DNA of 40,054 bases from Christensenellaceae bacterium (GTDB lineage Bacteria > Bacillota > Clostridia > Christensenellales > Borkfalkiaceae): NCBI GenBank assembly GCA_948482865.1, contig CAOMHR010000002.1, positions 1 to 40,054 of the forward strand. The letters run 5' to 3'. The position numbers and the translations under genes were made by a program. Shown piece after piece: positions 8,035 through 15,890 of the stretch (position 1 is the stretch's first letter; every line of letters begins with the position of its first letter). The notes beneath the pieces were generated by a model that was not told the origin of the DNA, did not search any database, and saw only the letters and a program-made list of their open reading frames with translations.

Positions 8035-9618
8035 TTAACACACAAAGGTTACGACGCTTTGCGGAACCATATTGTAACTTATTTTTTTATTGCCTATTAC
8101 CACGTCTATCGCCGAGCCGCTCTGGTCGTTTGTGTTGCACACCACCACGACTATCGCGCCGTCGTTGCGGTAATAGGACATAACGCAGATATCACTGAGT
8201 CCCTGAATACCGTTGGCAACCATCGCTTTAAGCGCGCGGCAGGGTACGCCGTCCACTTCATACAAAAACTTTGAAACGTGCGCCATTGCATAGTACGCGG
8301 AAGATTTTGTATACTTGTAAGTCGTCTGCCCCTGTCTCTTCACTTCGTCCAGTGATATTACCCCGTAACACGCGTTTCCGCCGTGCGAAGCGGGCGTAGG
8401 TCCGCCGTCGCTGTCAAGCACGAAGTTCCAATAGAGCGCGCCGCCGCATCCGTTCCAGGCGTTGTCATCCGCGTCGGTCTGCACCGCGCAGGGGTTCACC
8501 GCAACATTTTTGCAAGAGTATGAAAGGTTGCTTGCAAAGTCCTTGCTTGCCGCGCTTTCGGTAATTTCCGTAATGAGCGAAGCCTTATTGTAATCTTTTG
8601 AAACTTTTTCTATTCCGTTTTTTAATCCGTACAGCGTTTCGGAATTAAAATATCCGTCGCCGTCGTAACAGTGAAATCCTACCGTACCAGAATACTTGCC
8701 CGAAGTTTTTGCGTCGTCTTCGTATATCGCTTCGAAATAAGTATCCGCATATGCCGCGGAAGATGAACCGTAATTGAAATCCCAGCTGACTATATCGGTT
8801 TCAAAGCCTTGCGCCGCAAGTTTTTCGCCCGTATATTTCGTTATCAGCGACGCTTCGGGCGCAATCATATCCATTGTCGGATAGGATAGCGCGCCAACGC
8901 CCGGTTCGTTTACAAGGGTCAGCAGGGAAATTTCCAACCCCTGCGCCGCGTATTCGGAAACGAATTTCACAAGATAGTCCGCGTAAACTTCGTACATACT
9001 CTCTTTCAGCGAGCCGCCGCCAAGAAGGGATTCGTTTTGTTTCATCCAGGCGGGAGCCGACCAGGGACTCGCCATAAAACTTACGTCGGGGTTAATTTCC
9101 TTTACCCGCTTTAACACGGCGATTAAATCTTCATCGTTATCCAAATTGAAATGTTCCAGAGCTTCGTCCGTCTGACCTTCGGGCAGATCGTCGCAGGTAA
9201 AATACTTGTCGCCGGGGATATAGTCGCTTGCCCCTACGGGAATGCGCACAACCGAAAAATTCGCCCCTTCGCGTGAAAACAAGTCCTTTAAAACGTCTTC
9301 GCGCGTTTCTTCGTCAGCCTGCATAAGAAGGTATGCGCTTGCGTGGGTCATAGAAGCTCCGTAGCCCGCATACTCCTGATATGTTTTGTCCGTGCTTACG
9401 TATATGGTCTGGCGGGTATAGTCTTCTTCGCCGAACGACGAAAAGGATATTGAAGATTTGCGCCCCAAAAGGCTTGCCTTTGTACCCGTAGTTTCGTAAA
9501 CGGAAACCTTGTCGGGATACGAATATGAAACGCCCTTACTGCACGCGGAAACAGCCGCGACCGAAGTAAGCATTGCCGCCGAAACGAATACGGCAGCCAA
9601 CCGTTTAAATTTTTTCAT
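8035..9618 (-). CDS. Secreted GH30 glycosidase lipoprotein
   Basis: Second GH30 enzyme of the operon, anchored outside the cell. The signal peptide ends in lipobox VSAC (Cys26). Motifs: YAGYGASMTHASAY (84-96), VVRIPVGASDY (123-133), FMASPWSAPAWMKQNESL (181-198), acid/base Glu238 in LVNEPG, FHCYDGDG (315-322) and probable nucleophile Glu351 in LITEITES. It ends in a short beta domain with VPQSVVTFVC. Sequence between the motifs differs strongly from the cytoplasmic GH30, so this is an old paralogue or another subfamily. An AAGGGG site precedes the start. Together with GH5 it would cut the polymer before ABC import. Exact linkage specificity is not readable. Confidence 0.88.
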   Translation of the reverse strand: MKKFKRLAAVFVSAAMLTSVAAVSACSKGVSYSYPDKVSVYETTGTKASLLGRKSSISFSSFGEEDYTRQTIYVSTDKTYQEYAGYGASMTHASAYLLMQADEETREDVLKDLFSREGANFSVVRIPVGASDYIPGDKYFTCDDLPEGQTDEALEHFNLDNDEDLIAVLKRVKEINPDVSFMASPWSAPAWMKQNESLLGGGSLKESMYEVYADYLVKFVSEYAAQGLEISLLTLVNEPGVGALSYPTMDMIAPEASLITKYTGEKLAAQGFETDIVSWDFNYGSSSAAYADTYFEAIYEDDAKTSGKYSGTVGFHCYDGDGYFNSETLYGLKNGIEKVSKDYNKASLITEITESAASKDFASNLSYSCKNVAVNPCAVQTDADDNAWNGCGGALYWNFVLDSDGGPTPASHGGNACYGVISLDEVKRQGQTTYKYTKSSAYYAMAHVSKFLYEVDGVPCRALKAMVANGIQGLSDICVMSYYRNDGAIVVVVCNTNDQSGSAIDVVIGNKKISYNMVPQSVVTFVC

Positions 9619-9633
9619 AATTTCCCCTTATAT

Positions 9634-11496
9634 TCAGAACAGGCGCATATCCAGAGCGCTGTCGTATACTTTTATCGCGTCAAAATCAAATTTAACGCAT
9701 GCGTTTTGTTCGGGCAATATGTCCGCAGGAATACAGAACGACTTTTCGTTAATGCGCAGGCGGGCGTATTTTACCGCGCCGTAATCGAGAACGTTTTCAA
9801 CCGTCACTGGCAAGCCTTCGCCGCACAGTTCCGCTTTATCCGCGGAAATATCCAAAGTCAATTCTCTTTTGAAAATGGACCTGCCCCTGTCGTACATTTT
9901 CTGGTTGAACCCGAAGGGAGTCTCTATTCTCACACCGTCGGTTTCGAAATAATGTTTCTTTTCCTTGCCTTCCTTCACGCGCAAAAATTTGCCGTTCAGG
10001 CGGAAAACAGAAGAAATTGCTTCCGCCGCCGTCTCGCCGTTGATAGTAAACGTCAGCTTATCCGCGGCTACCGTCACGAAGACGTTTTCGCCTTCCTTAT
10101 GCACATTTCCGTCTATAATGAACACCCTGTCTTTTCCGCAGCATACGCGGTAGAGATACCGCCCCTTGCCAAGGTCGTCAATCTCTTCTATAACCCCCGC
10201 ATATCCCTTATCGGAAAGCGCAAGCGCCCCGGCGGGGACTTCGGTTTTATAAACTCCGTTTTCAAGGCTTTCGCCGAGCGCGGGCGGAAGCGGTTGCGCC
10301 GCGCCCAGCATTTCCATTGTTCCGTTTTTTATCGTGCATTTAACCGTAACCGTAGGAATACGGCGCTTTACCGTTCTCTCGCTGGTTTCGTCAAAGAAGT
10401 GCAATTTTGCGGTGTTAACTTCAAAAATAACTTCCTGCCCCGCGCATATCCCCGAGTTTTCACCCATAGAAGAACAGAACGCCGTTTCGCTGTTTTCGTG
10501 CATAAGCTCGTCTTCGTTGGTGTTGGCATATATCAGGGTTTGCGTACCCAGCTCTTCCACCAACGCGACTTTCGCCTTTATTTCCGCGCCGCTTTTAGCC
10601 TTTACGACAGGTCTTATGTCGTCGGGGCGGATGCCCAGAGTCACGGGCTTTGCGCCGTCGAGATAGGTTTCGTCAAGGCGGTAAGTTTCTTCCGCGGGGA
10701 TTGTAAGCGTAAAGTCTTTGGTCGCAACCGTGACCTTGCCGTTTTTCTCACGCGTTAAAGCCGCGGAAAAGAAATTCATCTGCGGCGTGCCTATAAAGCC
10801 TGCCACAAACTTATTTTCCGGCCAGCGGAACAGGTTTTGCGGGGTATCTATCTGCTGGACGTATCCGCCCTTCATTACCACTATCCTGTCGCCCATAGTC
10901 ATCGCTTCAACCTGGTCGTGTGTTACGTAAATAAAAGTTGTCTGCAACCGTTTGTGCAAACGGGTAATTTCAGTACGCATTTTTGCGCGCAGCTTTGCGT
11001 CCAGATTTGAAAGGGGCTCGTCAAACAAAAAGACGTTCGGTTCCCTTACTATCGCCCTGCCAAGAGCCACGCGCTGGCGCTGCCCGCCCGAAAGGGCTTT
11101 GGGCTTGCGCCCGAGATATTCCGTAATTCCCAAAATTTCGGCGGCTTCCTTTACCTTTACGTCGATTTCGTTTTTAGGCACTTTGTGCATTTTAAGCCCG
11201 AAAGCGATATTGTCGTAAACGGTCATATTGGGGAAAAGCGCATAGTTCTGGAAAACCATAGATATGTTGCGGTTTTTCGGCTCTACGTGGTTGCACAGCG
11301 TGTCGCCTATCCAAAGCTCGCCCGCGGAAATTTCTTCAAGCCCCGCAACCATGCGGAGAGTGGTAGATTTGCCGCAGCCCGAAGGTCCTACGAAAACTAT
11401 AAATTCTTTATCTTCAATTTCAAGGTTAAAGTCGTTTACCGCCTTTACCTTTCCGTCATAAACTTTGTAAATATGCTTTAATGAAACTTTCGCCAT
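9634..11496 (-). CDS. Sugar ABC transporter ATPase (MalK/UgpC/MsmX type) with long C-terminal extension
   Basis: Energises the importer formed with the two downstream-encoded permeases. Walker A GPSGCGKST (37-45), Q-loop VFQNYALFPNM (81-91), signature LSGGQRQRVALGRA (135-148), Walker B VFLFDEPLSNLDAKLR (155-170) and switch His193. A regulatory TOBE-type domain follows from about residue 235, with GIRPDDI. Typical family members have about 370 residues; this one has 620. The extra 250 residues look like further beta-rich, TOBE-like segments (VKCTIKNGTMEML; GYAGVIEEIDDLGKGRYLYRV) that I cannot assign. Many related clostridial sugar operons lack their own ATPase and share one, so a dedicated enlarged ATPase is notable. 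A strong AAAGGGG site precedes the start. Confidence 0.93.
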   Translation of the reverse strand: MAKVSLKHIYKVYDGKVKAVNDFNLEIEDKEFIVFVGPSGCGKSTTLRMVAGLEEISAGELWIGDTLCNHVEPKNRNISMVFQNYALFPNMTVYDNIAFGLKMHKVPKNEIDVKVKEAAEILGITEYLGRKPKALSGGQRQRVALGRAIVREPNVFLFDEPLSNLDAKLRAKMRTEITRLHKRLQTTFIYVTHDQVEAMTMGDRIVVMKGGYVQQIDTPQNLFRWPENKFVAGFIGTPQMNFFSAALTREKNGKVTVATKDFTLTIPAEETYRLDETYLDGAKPVTLGIRPDDIRPVVKAKSGAEIKAKVALVEELGTQTLIYANTNEDELMHENSETAFCSSMGENSGICAGQEVIFEVNTAKLHFFDETSERTVKRRIPTVTVKCTIKNGTMEMLGAAQPLPPALGESLENGVYKTEVPAGALALSDKGYAGVIEEIDDLGKGRYLYRVCCGKDRVFIIDGNVHKEGENVFVTVAADKLTFTINGETAAEAISSVFRLNGKFLRVKEGKEKKHYFETDGVRIETPFGFNQKMYDRGRSIFKRELTLDISADKAELCGEGLPVTVENVLDYGAVKYARLRINEKSFCIPADILPEQNACVKFDFDAIKVYDSALDMRLF

Positions 11497-11498
11497 TT

Positions 11499-12383
11499 TT
11501 ACCCCTTTACGGCGCCCGCCATTGTGCCGCCGATAATAAACTTTTGTAATATGAAGAACACGACTATCATAGGCGCGGAAACTATTACCGCCCCCGCGAG
11601 TTTAACCGTTATGTCGTAATCGGCGCCCATAAGTTCCGCAAGAGAAGTCGACAGAGTTCTTAACGCGGGGTCCGAATTTACGATATAGGGCCACAGGTAA
11701 TTGCTGTAGTTCCACATAAAGGTTGTGATTCCCAAGACAATAAGCATGGGTTTGACAAGGGGAAGAACTATCCTGAAATAGATGCGGAAAACGCTTGCGC
11801 CTTCTATTTTGGCGGCTTCTTCTATCTCCTTATCCACGCCCAGAAACTGCTGCCTTAACAGGAATATGTTGTAAATACTCATTAAAAAGGGCATTATGAG
11901 CGCGGGTATGCTGTCCGTAATCCCAAGGAAGTCGCATATAAGATAATTCGGGACGAGCATAACGGTGCCGGGCACCATCATTGAAAACAGGCATACTTTA
12001 AACACCGAATTGCGCCCGAAGAATTTCAGCCTTGCAAAGGCGTATGCCGCAAGCGAATTCAAAAACAAATTGGCAACAGTGTTTACGACGCATACGATAA
12101 GCGTGTTCAGAAATACCGTACCCAGATCGAGCGCGGTAAACGCTTCGCCGTAATTCTGGAAATACAACGTAAACTTGCCGTTTTCGTCAAGGGGCAAAAG
12201 AGTGAACCCCGTGCTGTTGTACGCCGTTTCCGTGCGCAGGGAAGTTACTATCATCCAGATATACGGAATAATAAAGGTCAGGCACAGCGCGATAAGCACG
12301 ATATATATCGCGGTCTTTTTAGTGACCGAAGCAACGTTTACGCGCCGCGGAAAATGAAGTTTCCTGTTTTCAGACTGTTTCAA
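11499..12383 (-). CDS. Carbohydrate ABC transporter permease, MalG type
   Basis: Inner membrane subunit of a CUT1 sugar importer. About six membrane helices; a helix begins near residue 25 (AIYIVLIALCLTFIIPYIWMI). The EAA loop EEAAKIEGASVFRIYFRIVLPLVKP (about 187-211) contacts the ATPase. The start is TTG at 12383, inside the end of the upstream permease gene (14-base overlap), with AAAGGGGG about 10 bases before it. It is followed two bases later by the ATPase gene. The C-terminus GGTMAGAVKG is typical of this subunit. Confidence 0.93.
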   Translation of the reverse strand: MKQSENRKLHFPRRVNVASVTKKTAIYIVLIALCLTFIIPYIWMIVTSLRTETAYNSTGFTLLPLDENGKFTLYFQNYGEAFTALDLGTVFLNTLIVCVVNTVANLFLNSLAAYAFARLKFFGRNSVFKVCLFSMMVPGTVMLVPNYLICDFLGITDSIPALIMPFLMSIYNIFLLRQQFLGVDKEIEEAAKIEGASVFRIYFRIVLPLVKPMLIVLGITTFMWNYSNYLWPYIVNSDPALRTLSTSLAELMGADYDITVKLAGAVIVSAPMIVVFFILQKFIIGGTMAGAVKG

Positions 12384-13320
12384 CGTTCTCTTCCCCCTTT
12401 ACTCTCTTTGCCTTATCGATAAGTTTTGTTATCCACTTGGGTCTGCCGTTCTGCACGCGGAACTGTATTAAAGTTATAATGAGTATTATCACGAACAGGA
12501 AATACGACATTGCCGAAGCCATTGCATAGTTGCATTCGCGGCGCATTGTATAGTACAGACCGTAAACGTATGTGTAAACGCTGTTGACCATAGTCGTATC
12601 GCCGTAGACGATAAGCATTTGTTCGCCCACCTGAAAACCGCCTATAAGCCCCGTTATCAGGAAGAAGAACACCGTGGGCATTACGCCCGGGACGGTCACG
12701 TATAAAAACTTCTGCAAAGGTCCCGCGCCGTCTATTTCCGCCGCTTCGTAAAGGGACGGGTCTATATTCTTCATTGCGCTCAGCATTATCAGAACGTTAT
12801 AGCCCAGCCCGCCCCAGATACTCATAAGCGCGAACACCGAAAGCGCGGTAGACTCGTTGTTCAAAAAATCCACATTGGAAGAGAAAAGCTGGTTGATAAG
12901 ACCGTCGGGCGCGAGCATCTGCTGCCACATTACCATTATTGCAACGCCGACCGTAACCGAAGGGATATAAAAAATCGTCTTGAAAAATTTTTCGCCCTTG
13001 ATTTTGGAATTGAGCAGCGCCGATATTACGAGCGCGAGAATTATATTCGCCGGCACGGTCAGAAGAATGTAAAAGAACGTGGTTTTAAGCGACGACCAGA
13101 ACATAGGGTATTTTACCGAGTTGGTAAAAAGCTCTATATAGTTATCGAAGCCGACGAATGAGTAATCGTTCAGATGCTCTAACGAATAGTTTGTAAAACT
13201 TATAAACAGCGCTATAAGCATCGGAGCCAACTGGAATACGATAAAATATAGGATAAGCGGCAGGATAAAAGCGTATCCTACCGCATTCCGCTTAAGTTTT
13301 TGTTTGGTTTGCGCCTTCAT
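12370..13320 (-). CDS. Carbohydrate ABC transporter permease, MalF type
   Basis: Partner inner membrane subunit of the CUT1 importer, 316 residues with about six helices. The N-terminus is basic (MKAQTKQKLKRN) and leads into the first helix at YAFILPLILYFIVFQLAPML. The EAA loop is YEAAEIDGAGPLQKFLYVTVPGVMP, about residues 192-216. It lies 16 bases after the binding-protein gene and overlaps the next permease gene. Sugar specificity cannot be read from the sequence; the GH30/GH5 context suggests beta-linked oligosaccharides. Confidence 0.93.
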   Translation of the reverse strand: MKAQTKQKLKRNAVGYAFILPLILYFIVFQLAPMLIALFISFTNYSLEHLNDYSFVGFDNYIELFTNSVKYPMFWSSLKTTFFYILLTVPANIILALVISALLNSKIKGEKFFKTIFYIPSVTVGVAIMVMWQQMLAPDGLINQLFSSNVDFLNNESTALSVFALMSIWGGLGYNVLIMLSAMKNIDPSLYEAAEIDGAGPLQKFLYVTVPGVMPTVFFFLITGLIGGFQVGEQMLIVYGDTTMVNSVYTYVYGLYYTMRRECNYAMASAMSYFLFVIILIITLIQFRVQNGRPKWITKLIDKAKRVKGEENVETV

Positions 13321-13336
13321 TTCCCCGAAAACCTTC

Positions 13337-14689
13337 TTATTTCAGATATTGCGCCGCGTATTTACGGATTGCGCCAATCGCGTCGTCAAACGATTTTGTT
13401 CCTTCAACGTACGCTTTGAGATGGGTGGGTATACCGTTGTCGTTTACCTGCATCCAGCCCGCGACTACGGGACGGACCTGCGCCGAACTCAACTGCGTTT
13501 TTACGACCGAATACATTTTGTACGTGGGCGAAGCCGCGTCGGTAGTAAAGGTATCGATAGACGCGTATTTTTCAACCGCGGCAAAGTTGTTGGTGCAGGA
13601 CTGGAAGAATGACATACAGTCTTCCGACACGAGATATTTAATCAGCTTTAACGCCGAATCCTTGTTGACCGACTTCTGCGGAATGACAAGGTTTTCGCCG
13701 CCGAGATTGGAAACCGAACCTATTTCCGCGGTTTCGCCGGGGAAAGGTATCGCGCCGAAAGTTGTGTACGCAACGTCAAGGTCCTTGATATCAGAGCTGT
13801 GCGACAGCGAGAACAGAACTTTGCCCGCAGGCGACGACGTGGTACCGGTGAAGCCCGTTGTGGAGTTGTACAGCGTTTCGGGCGATTTTTCAAACATATA
13901 CTTCATCATTTCGAAAGCGCGGGTAACCGAACCGTCGTCGTTGGGCAATACCGTTTTTGACGCGTCGTCATACAGCTTTCCGCCCGCCGCGCCGATAAAG
14001 CACTGCGAGTACCAGCCCATATAGCCGCCGCTTCCCATACCGCCGAACAGCGCGTACTTGGAACCCAGCCCGTTTACCGTAGCGGCAAATGCCTTTAAGT
14101 CGTCCCAGGTCTTTATAGCCTCGACTTTTTCAACCGCTTCGGCGTCTGTGGAAAGTCCGCAGGCTTCCTTTATGGTCGTCACGTTATAGAAAAGTACGGA
14201 AGTATTTATTGTCAAAGGAATGCCGTAAACCGAATTTTTATAGACGGTTGTAGCCCACGCGCTTTCATTGAAAGCGTTTTTATTGAATTTAAAGCCCGCC
14301 GTATTGGTATCTTCGACCGTTTCGCTCTCTTCCGCGGAAGCAGTAACGTAATCGTCCAGCTTATACAGAAGATTTGAGTTTGCATACTGCGCCAGAAGCG
14401 GCTGGTCAAGATACAGTACGTCCATATCCTTTTTGGAACTTGTAAACTTAGTGGAAATAGTAGCGTTGTAGTTGTCTTTCGAAACGGGAACGTGCTTTAC
14501 CTTGATTCCCGTACTTTCGGTAAACTCGGAAAGTTTTTGCTCTAACCGCGTATTCAATGCGTTTGTTACGGCATAGTGGTAAAACGTGATTTCACCCGAG
14601 CCCGAACCGCCGCCGCAGCCCGCCGCCGCGCCTGCGATACAGCAACCCAACATAAGGGTCGCGCCAATTTTTAATAAAGATTTTTTCAT
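13337..14689 (-). CDS. Extracellular solute-binding lipoprotein of the sugar ABC importer
   Basis: Family 1 solute-binding protein that would capture oligosaccharides and hand them to the permeases. The signal peptide ends at AAGC with lipidated Cys25, followed by a Gly/Ser linker. The mature part starts with ITFYHYAVTNALNTRLEQKL and has the usual two-lobe layout (KDMDVLYLDQPLLAQYA; YKLDDYV; SVLFYNVTTIKEA; WDDLKAFAATVNG). Length 450 is normal. It is the first gene of the operon, with a strong TTGACA/TATACT promoter, an operator between promoter and gene, and an AGGAGGGG ribosome-binding site. Confidence 0.93.
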   Translation of the reverse strand: MKKSLLKIGATLMLGCCIAGAAAGCGGGSGSGEITFYHYAVTNALNTRLEQKLSEFTESTGIKVKHVPVSKDNYNATISTKFTSSKKDMDVLYLDQPLLAQYANSNLLYKLDDYVTASAEESETVEDTNTAGFKFNKNAFNESAWATTVYKNSVYGIPLTINTSVLFYNVTTIKEACGLSTDAEAVEKVEAIKTWDDLKAFAATVNGLGSKYALFGGMGSGGYMGWYSQCFIGAAGGKLYDDASKTVLPNDDGSVTRAFEMMKYMFEKSPETLYNSTTGFTGTTSSPAGKVLFSLSHSSDIKDLDVAYTTFGAIPFPGETAEIGSVSNLGGENLVIPQKSVNKDSALKLIKYLVSEDCMSFFQSCTNNFAAVEKYASIDTFTTDAASPTYKMYSVVKTQLSSAQVRPVVAGWMQVNDNGIPTHLKAYVEGTKSFDDAIGAIRKYAAQYLK

Positions 14690-14713
14690 AACATTCCCCT
14701 CCTGAATTTACAA

Positions 14714-14729
14714 ATGTTAACGTTATCAT
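14714..14729. promoter_or_regulatory. LacI-type operator of the glycan operon
   Basis: Inverted repeat ATGtTAACGTTAtCAT centred on a CG step, with one mismatched pair. It lies just downstream of the -10 box, over the likely transcription start of the binding-protein gene, so a bound repressor would block initiation. The same core occurs before lacI and before the SGNH gene. Confidence 0.78.
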
Positions 14730-14733
14730 ATAC

Positions 14734-14762
14734 AGTATAACACTATGTTTCCGTCATGTCAA
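14734..14762 (-). promoter_or_regulatory. Promoter of the glycan-use operon
   Basis: Consensus TTGACA (14757-14762) and TATACT (14734-14739) with a 17-base spacer on the minus strand, about 45 bases before the binding-protein start codon. It probably drives all nine genes down to 2145, because every gap in between is under 20 bases. Confidence 0.88.
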
Positions 14763-14804
14763 TAATAATATTTGACTTTTTAACAAATTTTTATAATAAG
14801 TAAC

Positions 14805-14831
14805 AAAAAAGGCGAGTCACACAGACTCGCC
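14805..14831 (-). terminator. Intrinsic terminator of lacI
   Basis: Perfect 8-bp stem GGCGAGTC/GACTCGCC with a 5-base loop followed by TTTTTT on the minus strand. The stem overlaps the last codons of lacI, so termination occurs at the gene end. Confidence 0.88.
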
Positions 14832-15770
14832 TGATTTTATTTCCGGTTCTATATATATTCCTTCGCTTTGCCGCTTTCCGTTGATTATGTTCACCACCGC
14901 GTCCGCAAGCCGCACGCCCACGTCGTACAACGGCTGTTTGACCGTTGTCAGCTGCGGGAACACCGTGTTCTCGTATCCGAACCCGTCGAACCCCGCCACC
15001 GCTATTTCCGAAGGGACGCGGATATTCCGCCGCTGCAAAGCGTGTATGCAGCCTACGGCAATCAGATCGGTAGAACAGACGATTGCGGTAGGTCGGGCTT
15101 TGGAAAGTAATTTTTCGCAAGCGTCGAAGCCCGCCGGTTCGCTGTTTGTGGTGCTTATAATCATTTCGGGCGGCGGCTCTATGCCGCGCGCTTTCATCGC
15201 GTCGAGAAAGCCCTGTTTACGCTGCTCAACGTGCCGCGCGTGATGGTTCATTCCGATATACGCAATATTTTTGTGACCCTTGTCCAGAATCAGTTCGGTT
15301 ATCTTGTAAAGCCCGCGGTAGTTGTCCACGTCGACCCAGTTTGTAAAACGCTCGCTGTTGCCGTAAAGCACGGAAGGCTTTTGTTCGGACAGTTTTATAA
15401 ACGCGTCTTCGTCTTCGATATTCAGACCGACCGCAATAACCCCGTCGAAGTTATGCAATACCGGTATCTTGCGGCACAGGGAAAGACTGTACCCGAGATT
15501 GCCGAGCTGCTCGCCTATCGAGCTTACCGTCTGCGCGACAAAAGTTTCAACCGCTTCCAGAGACGCCGGTATGTATACGCATATATTGAACGTACACCCC
15601 TTTACAAGCGCGCGCGCACCCCTGTTCTGGACGTAGCCCACCTTTTGCGAAGCCGCGATTATTTTGTTGCGCGTTTCTTCCTTTACCAGTTCGGGATTGT
15701 TCAGAGCGCGCGATACGGTCATCACCGAACAGCCCGTTATTTTTGCTATATCTTTTATCGTTGCCATCAT
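14817..15770 (-). CDS. LacI-family transcriptional regulator
   Basis: DNA-binding regulator of the surrounding glycan locus. An N-terminal helix-turn-helix (TIKDIAKITGCSVMTVSRALNN, about 4-25) and the hinge region (YVQNRGARALVKG) are followed by a periplasmic-binding-type sensor domain (NICVYIPAS, GVIAVGLN, NIAYIGMNHHARH, AIVCSTDLIAVGC, AGFDGFGYENTVFPQLTTVKQP). Two adjacent ATG codons could start the protein; the second, eight bases from AGAGG, fits slightly better (15767). The ligand would be a breakdown product of the target glycan. TAACGTTA palindromes with a central CG, as expected for this family, lie at three promoters here, including its own upstream region. It is transcribed alone, separated from the operon by its terminator. 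Confidence 0.93.
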   Translation of the reverse strand: MMATIKDIAKITGCSVMTVSRALNNPELVKEETRNKIIAASQKVGYVQNRGARALVKGCTFNICVYIPASLEAVETFVAQTVSSIGEQLGNLGYSLSLCRKIPVLHNFDGVIAVGLNIEDEDAFIKLSEQKPSVLYGNSERFTNWVDVDNYRGLYKITELILDKGHKNIAYIGMNHHARHVEQRKQGFLDAMKARGIEPPPEMIISTTNSEPAGFDACEKLLSKARPTAIVCSTDLIAVGCIHALQRRNIRVPSEIAVAGFDGFGYENTVFPQLTTVKQPLYDVGVRLADAVVNIINGKRQSEGIYIEPEIKSGESV

Positions 15771-15785
15771 TTGCCTCTGAAATTA

Positions 15786-15815
15786 ATTATAATCTGTAAG
15801 TGGCGGAAATGTCAA
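15786..15815 (-). promoter_or_regulatory. Promoter of lacI
   Basis: TTGACA (15810-15815) and TATAAT (15786-15791) with an 18-base spacer on the minus strand, shortly before the AGAGG site of lacI. Confidence 0.82.
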
Positions 15816-15825
15816 TAAGTTTTCA

Positions 15826-15843
15826 AATTTTAACGTTATCATT
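15826..15843. promoter_or_regulatory. Operator copy upstream of the lacI promoter
   Basis: AATGATAACGTTAaaATT on the minus strand: one perfect half-site and a weaker half around TAACGTTA, placed 11 bases upstream of the lacI -35 box. Autoregulation is plausible. It also lies between lacI and the terminator of the SGNH gene. Confidence 0.6.
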
Positions 15844-15846
15844 TAC

Positions 15847-15886
15847 AAAAACTAAGAGAGCCGCCAAAAAAGCAGCTCTCTTTTCA
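15847..15886 (-). terminator. Intrinsic terminator after the SGNH gene
   Basis: Stem AAGAGAGC/GCTCTCTT (15875-15882 with 15854-15861), with further inner pairs and a T-rich loop, followed by AGTTTTTG on the minus strand. It lies immediately after the SGNH stop codon. Confidence 0.85.
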
Positions 15887-15890
15887 ACTT

